From assembly GCA_013407085.1 (NCBI GenBank), contig JACCGJ010000645.1:147160-211159 (forward strand): a stretch of DNA of 64,000 bases, given 5' to 3'. The stretch is from Atriophallophorus winterbourni. Lineage: Eukaryota > Platyhelminthes > Trematoda > Plagiorchiida > Microphallidae. Positions 55,690 through 64,000 of the stretch are shown here, piece by piece; within the stretch, counting starts at the first letter, position 1; every line of letters starts with the position of its first letter. The notes under the pieces are model-generated. The model did no database searches. It was not told where the DNA came from and worked only from the letters and a program-made list of their open reading frames with translations. A program made the position numbers and the translations under genes.

Positions 55690-56140
55690 GTCATGGCATC
55701 AGTCGTTCCAGTGGTCCACGAAGCATGTTCATGGGTATAGAATTGGAGACCGTCGTATTTCAAAAGATCTACCGCAAGGAACTCGAGAATTCAACTTTTG
55801 GGCAGGCAGCTCTTGTGGTACAAAGAAATTTGCAAAACAGATATGAAAGCGCTTGAATTTTTCACGAGTCAGCAAGAGTTTGCGCTCGACCGCTCGGTTT
55901 GGAAGCTCTGTGTGTGAAGCGTTATCTTCAGGCTGCGGAAGAGCAGATACTGCTCTGAAACTCAGCGTTCAACTGCCGCCGATCGGTAGATTACTTCTAT
56001 CGCTGTGAGCGATGATATTAATTTTCGCGAATCGCACTGTTTATTCATTGGAATCGCCATGAAGCATGAGATAGTCATGCACTTGCGATGTAAATCGATA
56101 TTCAACATCGACCGAAGGAGGACAACACATCGCTCCAGCA
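55690..56140 (+). mobile_element. RTE-like LINE 3' fragment 3 (plus strand)
   Basis: The plus strand reads, in shifting frames, HGYRIGDRRISKDL, then KQI.KALEF, LALDRSVWKLCVKRY-like and QAAEEQI, colinear with the C-terminus at 29087-28536. It ends near 56140 with CATCGACCGAAGGAGG, the complement of the ends of fragments 1 and 2. Confidence 0.7.
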
Positions 56141-56239
56141 ATACATAGAATAATAATACGATTTAAGTAACTACAATCTCGTTATACGTACCAAGCCTAC
56201 TAAATGATTGAAAATTGGGCACGTTGGAACATGAAAAGT

Positions 56240-57060
56240 TTATCAATTTCATTTTGCCGAAACCCCCAAGTTCATTTACTTTTGATCAGATTGTACAATT
56301 GTTAGATGAAATTTTTTGTGAACAAGTTTTCTTGGTTTAATAGACGATATAATTGCATGAAATTGTTCAAGGGGAATTGTGATGATATTGTGACGTATGC
56401 AGGGAAAGTTAATAGAGCATGTGAACGGTTCAAGTTCAAAGATATGACTGAAGATCAGTTTTGATCGCTAATATTCGTTTGTGGTTTGCAGTCAGAGAAA
56501 GACCAAGACATTCGCATGAGACTACTGTTACGACTAGATCAAGACCCGAACATCAATATGATGTCAATCACAACGGAATGCCAGATATGGCTAAATTTGA
56601 AGCGACAGTGCGTTGGTCGAACAAAACCCCTACCAGAATGAGCCGGTGGTTTCAGCCGTCAAATTGATCAACGAGTCGATCAAAACGCCAATTCCCCATC
56701 CAAGTGCTGGCTATGTGCCGAATGGCGTTTTGCGCGTGATTGCCCATTCAAGAAACACCGATGCCAGAGGTGCAACAGAAAGGGTCATAACGAAAATTAA
56801 TGCCGGACAAACTATTTTAAGAAATCTGTGTTCAATGATTATCAGTCCTATCCTGTTTTCGCTACCTTCAAAAACCCCAGAACATGGAAAGCCAGTGGAA
56901 GATGAAACCCCTCAAATTAATTCAGCGGAATACAGACCAAGAAGGTAGGGCGTCGAAGACGTATTCCAGTAACCCACATGCAAGTGGATCCAAAATTGGA
57001 GTATTAAGACAAAAAAGCTCAAACGAGGTGTTAGGAGGGCACCTTACTAACGAATAAAAC
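56240..57060 (+). mobile_element. Ty3/Gypsy gag fragment, decayed
   Basis: Plus strand: LPKPPSSFTFDQIVQLLDEIF (about 56260), FKGNCDDIVTYAGKVNRACERF, KDMTEDQF then a stop, GLQSEKDQDIRMRLLLRL, and the finger region CWLCAEWRFARDCPFKKHRCQRCNRKGHNE (56700-56800). This looks like the gag of a different Gypsy lineage from the intact element at 4361. No pol or LTR was recognised. Confidence 0.65.
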
Positions 57061-57692
57061 AAGTTGAGGCGCTTGGACTCCTGATCAACGTTGCATTTCG
57101 GTCTTGTTCTTTTTTTATGACTGTTAGGTTAAGAACAACGCATAGATTGATAGAACGTATCGAATGTCGAGGGTGCTACATCGAGGATACATACATCATA
57201 ACATATATGCTAGAGGAGATACTATTGACACAATAGTTATAAATATAGTAAGGTGTGTTCATGCGATACCAGAATGGTACATTTCACGAATAGTATTAAC
57301 AGATTATCACCCACCGTCCTATATTGCATCCTAAGCTTTAAATTATCAAGAAAAAGTGCTTACTAATCTTGTAAATTAACCTGTTGCAGGTAATACACAA
57401 GGCACAACAAGTTATCAATTGCTCCAAACATGCTGGTTAATCTTCTAACTAATCACGTCGGCTTTTGGAATTCGCCGAGGTGCCAACAAGGACGTGCTAA
57501 AACCCATGCTGATGGACATTGATTTCGCTCTGCTGCGAAAATACGAGCTCAGGACGGGAACAGTTGGTTACCCGTTCATTATTGGGCGTTCACAAGATTG
57601 TGTCATAAGGCGCCGAAGTCACGCCACCAAACTAGATGATGAAGAGGCCGTATTGCTTGTCAAACAATGACTGCGAATCTTGTACCGCGCAC
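57061..57692. other. No supported gene
   Basis: Short degenerate frames only. Confidence 0.3.
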
Positions 57693-57912
57693 GGATGTGC
57701 AATCGTGCAGTACTTTGTGCTGTGCGGCTAACACCGTGCTAAATTGATTGGCCACAGGTAGTGAGCTGCATGCTGAAACACTTCTGAAGTCTCACTAACA
57801 TTTCCTGTTCTTTTTTCTTCCTCATATATATCTAGGCCTGGGCAACCTGACAGTATCTTAGCCCACGTGCAGTCTCTGACTGTGTGGCACTTTGCATGGA
57901 TCAGGCTTGTGC
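57693..57912 (+). repeat. Repeat S1, copy 2
   Basis: From GATGTGCAATCGTGCAGTAC to TCAGGCTTGTGC; about 85-90% like copy 1 by eye. Confidence 0.65.
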
Positions 57913-58619
57913 GCGTGTAGAACAAACCGCATCCCGTTGGTCCATAAGTACCCCATCCGATTGTGCATTTATTGAAAGATTGCGTCAGTGTATGCCAAAT
58001 CACGAGAGATCCCCACGTATAACGTGCTACCTCAGAGGCGAGGATTGAACGTTGAATGAGATGGAATCACAGTTACATATGCACGACAGCAAGCTTACAC
58101 TTTGAATCGCTCGAGGCGCGCAAATCAGTAAGGTGTTTGCTGGCGAGGCATAAATGATTGCTTTATATCACTTAGTCCTTCTGCATAAAATGCACGAGAC
58201 TATGGCTCTTGGATAGGGGACCGAGTCGTCCATTAGCATATCTGTTAAACACTAAGTTTGAACTCCACTAGGTAGGCACTCAGACAAATCCAAGCTGAAA
58301 TCGAACCATGTATTTGTTTTTCAAACATTAAGGTAACGGTTACCACAGCATAAGCCTTTTTTGTGAAGATGCGCGTTTCCGCATGCAGCATACAACCGGT
58401 GAGAAAATCAATTTATCACGGTGTTCGCCGCAAAGCACGGAAATACTGCACAATTGAACATTCGTGTACTGCTTTGGGCTGATAAAACCAGAGAGAATGA
58501 TCGACCCCACAGACTTGAAAAAATAGGAAACCAGAATTCAAACAAGCCCTGAGGCTCGAAACACATTAATTGAGGGAATTTACAGTGTATATTATTTCAA
58601 ACCCCAGATGCACCACTAG
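57913..58619. other. No gene; partial S1 copy at 58395-58468
   Basis: ATCAATTTATCACGGTGTT and the following 45 bases match the S1 start region in reverse. The rest has no feature. Confidence 0.4.
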
Positions 58620-58895
58620 TTAATCCTCATCTTTTACAAAACTAATGGTAGGATAATCATTTGGATGGATCAGTTCATGATAGATATCCGTGTCAAAATC
58701 ATCCTGACTATCAAAGTCAAACTCCAGCTGTTCAGGACTTGAAGGAAACCAGGTAGGGACATCAGGTGGATTTGAATCCAATTCTCGACGATGGTTTATC
58801 AACCAGGTATCATGCAATAGACAGTAGGAATGCGTCGGACCGGGAGTGGGTCCAGACAAATAGATGAGTCCCAGTTTGGGGTTGATACGGAGGAC
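58620..58895 (-). CDS. MRPL3: Mitochondrial ribosomal protein L3, last exon
   Basis: On the minus strand an acceptor (TTCTTTTTTCAACTAG) is followed directly by an in-frame exon that starts VLRINPKLGLIYLSG and PTPGPTH, continues to VPTWFP and ends PTISFVKDED before TAA at 58620. This matches the C-terminus of uL3m: the R-I-N-x-K-x-x-x-I/L-Y-x-x-G-x-x-P-G block, then the acidic tail with F-P and P-S/T-I-x-F. uL3m sits in the large subunit of the mitochondrial ribosome, and this tail is outside the universal L3 core. The remaining exons would be at higher coordinates; none was recognised up to 64000, where LINE DNA dominates. Confidence 0.85.
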   Translation of the reverse strand, partial: VLRINPKLGLIYLSGPTPGPTHSYCLLHDTWLINHRRELDSNPPDVPTWFPSSPEQLEFDFDSQDDFDTDIYHELIHPNDYPTISFVKDED

Positions 58896-59207
58896 CTAGT
58901 TGAAAAAAGAATTTTACGGACGAAATAGAATTGCAGAAAATATAAACACTTTATAATGACGGAAGGGTACATGGATTTAGAATGCTAGAGTCAACTGCAG
59001 ATTCAATACTAGGGTTTTTGAAAAGGCAACCGTACTTTACCAGGTACCTCAATGAATGAACAAAGCAAGAACAACATGCTCAAGGGAAAATATTTAAAGA
59101 AGCTTGGATTTAAGCTAATCGATCCCGAGACTAGTCTTAGAAACTAAACGAATCAAAGTCAATATAGTGGGAAAACGAAACGTTTGGAAAAAAGTATGAT
59201 AACCACA

Positions 59208-59455
59208 TGGTATGGTATGAAAGCACAAGCCTGATCCAGGCAAAGTGCCGCACAGTTCGAGACTGCACGTGGGCTAAGATATTGTCAGGTTGCCCAGGCC
59301 TAGACAGATGTGACAAAAGAAATAGAAAGAAAATAGAGATGGTAGTGAGACTCCAGCGTGTTTCAGCACGCAGCTCACTGCCGATGGCCAATCAATTTAG
59401 CACGGTGTTAGCCGCACAGCATAGAAATGCTGCACGATTGCACACCCGTGCAGTT
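59208..59455 (-). repeat. Repeat S1, copy 3 (minus orientation)
   Basis: From TGGTATGAAAGCACAAGCC to TGCACACCCGTGCAG; the reverse complement aligns end to end with copy 1. Most likely within an MRPL3 intron. Confidence 0.65.
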
Positions 59456-60074
59456 GTGTAGAGGAACGAAACTAACGCAAAGATTCAAATGCGTGAATGG
59501 TCAGTTAAATAGAATTGATTCTACGTGGACATGCATTCCCAGACAGAACACAGAACGCATTCCACACAATTAAAAATAACCAAAGCAAGCGAACCCCGAG
59601 ACAAGGTGTCTACTGATCTATTCCGAGAATGCCAAAAGTTGTTGTCCGATGAAATGGTTAAAAATAGAATGAACGTGTGCTTTAACAGCGCCGGCGATTA
59701 ATCACACCCAACTAGCAAAACAGACCAGGCGGGTGTTACGACACAGCGCATCGCATCAATAACTGACATTCAACACGAGGTAATGGAGATACTAACGTGG
59801 ACAGTATTAACAATGATTTGTTTGCAGATTCCAAATTTCGTTTAAAGGGTATATCTGGCAAACAAAACAACTTACTGGATGACGAATCAAGACACAAATC
59901 TACCACATATTCTGCTACATATACATTCAACTCAACAAAAGAGATTACTGTATGTCAGAATGTATAAAATCACAAACATGGAGACTGACACGCATCATGC
60001 TGAACCACACGTTAGCTGTCAGGTTGATTATTATATATTATTATTATATTTGCTCAATCTGATACAGATATAGT
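59456..60074. other. No gene seen
   Basis: AT-rich with no supported frame; possibly MRPL3 intron. Confidence 0.35.
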
Positions 60075-60778
60075 GCCGTTCAACATAAACAATGAGATGT
60101 ACAAAGCGAGAAGGGGGGTACAAAGCGTTGTCATCGGCATCGTTGAACGTAGGCATGATACTACCCGGTTGCCTACACCGAAGTAGGGGAGATTTCGTTT
60201 AGGGGGTCCCACCCCGAGCCTTTAACCACAAGGCAGTGGAGCGAGAGAGGTTCGCACCTATCGGTGGCCGGTGACCGACGAAGCGGTTCATACGCCCTTT
60301 TCTGGGAGTTTCCAGTTCGGAGCCCGATAACCCCGTTGATAGGTTGGTGACTTCAGTTTTTGCCTGTGCACCATACAATGTCCTTGGATAGGACAAGGGG
60401 CAGTGACTTTTGGAGCGGCGAGTCACATCCGCCGCGTCGTGATGTCATCATTGGAGTTTTGTGGCTTTTTATAGGGAGAACGCTTGCCAGGCGAAAACCC
60501 ACCACACCCTCAGACACCACCGCCGAACCTTTCGCTGAGCTCGGAGAACCGAGTCCACCCAGCTGGCACCACGTGGAGGTACTTCGGCAAGCCAGCCTGT
60601 CAGGTTGATTAGGTCTGATGGTCAAATTGTGGAAGAAATAATGGCAAAGGGAACGTAGCATGCAGCCCCAAAGACAACTAGTTATCGGTAGTAAACAATC
60701 TAGAAATGTTACTCATGCAGTAATAAAATGTGACTGAACATCAATAGCGAAAAATTAAGATTTTGCGTCGCCACCACC

Positions 60779-61135
60779 TATAGCATCAGGAACGAACACA
60801 TTCAGAAAGGGACGTTTAGATTGTTGGACCAAAGGTATTTACGAAGGTTTACATTAAGACTGTTTGGTCAAATTGAATCATCAAAAATGGGAGAAATCCA
60901 TGAAGCGCGTGAATGTAAACATGATCAGTGTAAGACCAGCAACATGGCAATGTGCTTGGAACAACAATATAACCCGCTAGCCTGACCCTTTATAGCATTC
61001 AGAACGAACACGGTCAGAAAAGGACGTTCGATTGCTGGGGCAAGAGTAAAAACTCGTACTTACTAAGATTTGCATTGCGACTGTTTAATTGAATTGAATC
61101 ATTAAAAATGGAAAATATCACTGTAAGACCAGTGG
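60779..61135 (+). repeat. Two tandem units (period about 212 bp) before the RTE coding region
   Basis: TATAGCATCAGGAACGAACAC at 60779 recurs as TATAGCATTCAGAACGAACAC at 60991. Both units contain AAGGACG or AGGGACG, GACTGTTT, GAATCAT-AAAAATGG and GTAAGACCAG near their end. Confidence 0.75.
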
Positions 61136-61139
61136 CATA

Positions 61140-64000
61140 GCACGGCTTGTGGCGTTCAATGTCCCCACCCTGCAACAACCAGAACAACAGCTTGGACTAG
61201 CCCGCTCTCTAGAGACACTAGGTATCGACATATGTTGCCTATCGGAAACCCGCCTTCGCGACACGGATTCGGTATTGCAACTGAGTTCTCCTATGCCTCT
61301 TGGGAGTAGGTTCTACCTACGTGTGTCCAGTGATCCCGTTGCTTCCTCAGCCGGCCTAGCAGGTGTTGGAATTATTCTAAGCCAGAAAGCGAAAACCTCC
61401 CTCATAAATTGGATACCCGTTAATAGCAGACTGTGCGCAGCGAGATTTCAGGGTTACAGCAGAGTTAACAAGCATAGCGACGAGAGACGTAACTTATTCG
61501 TGATCTCGGCTTACGCACCCACGAACTGTGGGGCAGATGAGGTGAAGGACGAATTATACGAAGAACTTCGTTCTCTCTTAACGAAAGCACGCAGAGGCGA
61601 TATAGTAGTGCTTGCTGGCGATCGAAATGCCCAAGTTGGATGTATAGCACACTCTGAGCGCTTCCTTGGAGGAAAGTATGGAATGTCAGATGACCGTACA
61701 GACAATGGAGAGAGATTGTTGTCCTTCTGTGACGACCACCGCCTCTTTCTCGTCTCCACAAAGTTTAGACATTCCAAGCGCCATCTAGCTACCTGGCGAT
61801 CCCCATCACAACGTACTTGGGCGCAGCTTGACCATATCGCGATAAGCTACAGGTGGCGAGGTAGTGTCAAAAACTGCCGTTCATACTGGAGCACCAGTGT
61901 AGATTCTGACCACGCTTTAGTTTGCGTAACAATCAACCCTCAATTCGGAGGCAAACCCAAACAAAAGCGTCCCAAACTAGACACAAACGCTTTATCGCTG
62001 CCTGAGACAAAAGCCAGATTTAGGGATACCCTATCGGTTTCCCTTTCCAAAAATCGGCCGGTCGAGCTGGATCGCCATTGGCACTACTTTAAGCAAGCAC
62101 TCTATGACTCTGCTACGGAATGCTGCAAAGTCACTCGTCAACCGTCACACCGCTGGGTCTCTGCTGAGTCCCTCACGCTACTCGAACAGCGCCGTGCCAT
62201 ACCGAGTGGTTTAGAGTATGAGGACGATCGGAAGTGTCTTAGACTCCTAATCAAAGATAGTCTGAGACACGACCGTGAATCTTGGTGGAAATAACGCGCC
62301 TCGGAGATGGAAAGGGCGTCAGCCATGAGCAACTTGAGAAGACTTTACAAATTGATTCGTGTCTGTGGTCCTAAGCCGCAAGGTCTGAGCGAAACCATCC
62401 TAGAGGATGATGGCTCGCGCACAACGAGCCTTCACAGACGTTTAGAAAGATGGAGAGAATATTTCTCTCAGCAGCACCGTCCCTCAGACACCGCCGACAT
62501 CCCTCGATCCACTTTGCAGTGGACCGTGCCACTAGCCCCGCCCAATGTCGAAGAAATACGGAGAGATCCAACTACTGAAGCCACACAAGGCGCCGGGCCC
62601 CGACGAGCTCCACGCGGTATTCTTCGAGGAAGGAGGCGAGGTAGTCGTAGCAGAACTGCGCGAGCTGTTCTCAAAGGTTTGGGTGGATGATAGGGTACCT
62701 GCCTCCTGGGGTGAATCGCTAGTAATACCAGTGCATAAAAAGGAGCGCGGAACGAATGCTGCAACTATCACGGAATTTCGCTAATTCCGGTGGTTGCTAA
62801 GATATTGGTCACCATCCTCATTCGCAGACTTATCCCTATTCGTGAGGGCACTTCTCGCAAAAAGCAAGCTGGTTTCCAACCAGGGCGCGGATGTGTAGAC
62901 CAGATCTTCGTTCTGCGACAGTTGCTAGAACACCGTCACCTGTATCAGCGGCCTACAATGGTGGTGTTTCTGGATATCAGAGCCGCCTTTGACTCGGTTG
63001 ACAGATCCGCCCTATGGAACTGCTTAGTTCGCAATGGAATCCCATCAAAGTACGTCGCTATCCTAAAGGACCTATACGCACACTCGATAGGGAGGTTAAG
63101 GGCGTACGATAGCCTTTCAATGCCATTCAGCACCACAACGGGTGTAAGACAAGGCTGTCCAATCTCCCCGTTCTTGTTCAATTTCACCATCGAGGACGTC
63201 CTCCGGAGTGCTCTCAGTAGTTTCTCCACGGGTGGCGTTGAGCTCCTACCAGGTGAGCGGGTTATGGACCTGGACTATGCTGATGATATTAGCTTATTGG
63301 GCGAAGACTCAAAATTTATCTGACAAGCTTTGGATATGATGGCAATGGAGGCATCTAAGTATGGGCTGTTCTTCTCGCCAAGCAAGAGTAAAGTGCTCCT
63401 TCAGGACTGGTCTGATGAACTGCCAAATTTTGCTATAAATGATCTGATTCTCGATCATGTTGAGCAGTTCAAATACCTAGGAAGTCTGGTGGTTGCTGGG
63501 GGTCGGATAGAGAAGGAAATCACGTCCAGAATTGCTAAGGCCAGACTGACATTCGCTAAATTTAAGTGCCTCTGGAAGAGACGTGATTTGAGCTTGGGAA
63601 TTAAAGGAAGGATATATTCCACCTCGGTAAGGACAGTATTGCTATACGGGAGTGAATGCTGGACAGTTCGCTCAGATGTTAGGAGGCTTGAGGTCTTCGA
63701 CCAACGTTGTCTGCGAAGGATTGCTCACGTACGGTGGCAACACCCCGTTTGCAACTCTGAGGTCAGGCGCCGTGTCCTAGAAAGCAACGGCACAAGTGTT
63801 CAGACAGCCATTAACCGACGTCGCCTCCGCTGGTTGGGGAACGTTCTGCGCATCAAACACGAACGGTTACCACGCCGAGCGCTTTATGCGTCAGCTGGTA
63901 CAGACTGGAAAAAAGTGGCTGGCGGTCAGCCACTAACATGGAAAAGTGGCTTGAAAAGGCTGACTTCTGGTTTAGCTAGGGTTGGACGAGCGCGCTTGTC
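61140..64000 (+). pseudogene. RTE-like endonuclease-reverse transcriptase (two stops, frameshifts)
   Basis: EN: FNVPTLQQPEQQLGLARSL, IDICCLSETRL (about 61220), VISAYAPTN (61500), VVLAGDRNAQVG (61610, with GDRN for the usual GDFN), TWRSPSQRTWAQLDHI, DSDHALV. A stop TAA at 62292 follows WWK. RT: HKAPGPDELHAVFFE (62585), a shift near 62780, QAGFQPGRGCVDQIF, VVFLDIRAAFDSVDR, TGVRQGCPISPFLFN, LDYADDISLL (63272), a stop TGA at 63321, then YGLFFSPSKSK, FKYLGSLV, LLYGSECW and RRRLRWLGN (63820). The copy is probably inactive, and its C-terminal zinc finger lies outside the window. Confidence 0.85.

Larger units (their letters stand above)
60075..64000 (+). mobile_element. RTE-like LINE N, 5' leader to RT, cut by the window end
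   Basis: Plus strand. A GC-richer leader (60075-60640) with CCACAAGGCAG at 60226 is followed by two tandem leader units (60779-60950, 60991-61135), then EN (61140-62300), RT (62540-63330) and the C-terminal region to beyond 64000. It is the better preserved RTE copy but carries two in-frame stops and about two frameshifts. Confidence 0.85.

Overview
This is eukaryotic, repeat-dominated DNA. The type of transposon families (several decayed CR1-like LINE families, RTE-like LINEs, Ty3/Gypsy and BEL/Pao LTR elements, Penelope-like remnants) together with (TATG)n microsatellites and a few intron-split host exons points to a flatworm, most likely a digenean trematode. That organism call is inference from element types and not from a marker gene. 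No bacterial features, operons, rRNA, tRNA or CRISPR arrays were seen.

Layout. 1-2950: RTE-like endonuclease debris plus short interspersed repeats (S1, S2). 2955-4055: truncated CR1-like LINE on the plus strand. 4165-8174: a complete, apparently young Ty3/Gypsy element with identical 171-bp LTRs, a 5-bp target duplication and one uninterrupted gag-pol frame of 1194 codons; its primer-binding region looks self-priming. 8244-21180: a run of CR1-like LINEs, all on the minus strand; the first has an intact 927-codon EN-RT frame. 21424-29654: an old BEL/Pao element with both LTRs, carrying a nested CR1-like insertion and a nested RTE 3' fragment. 29655-36800: more CR1-like and RTE debris, then gene-poor AT-rich DNA. 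39717-45373: minus-strand host exons of an alpha-carbonic-anhydrase-like gene, with a nearly full-length CR1-like LINE inside the intervening interval; that LINE sits in the middle of a (TATG)n microsatellite. 45900-53650: LINE and Penelope-like debris and a decayed RTE element. 54666-55350: a minus-strand host reading frame with a signal peptide, split by a 234-bp piggyBac-like MITE flanked by TTAA. 55690-57060: RTE and Gypsy fragments. 58620-58895: last exon of mitochondrial ribosomal protein L3. 60075-64000: an RTE-like LINE that runs off the window.

Only three host genes can be supported (carbonic-anhydrase-like, a secreted NTR/neuregulin-like protein, MRPL3), all on the minus strand and all represented by single or few exons; nothing suggests that they work together. 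The most interesting points are the predicted self-primed Gypsy element with a competing leader hairpin, the MITE that breaks a signal-peptide exon, the microsatellite-flanked LINE, and a hammerhead-like motif beside Penelope-like sequence. Boundaries of decayed elements are approximate, and family names are from motifs read by eye.
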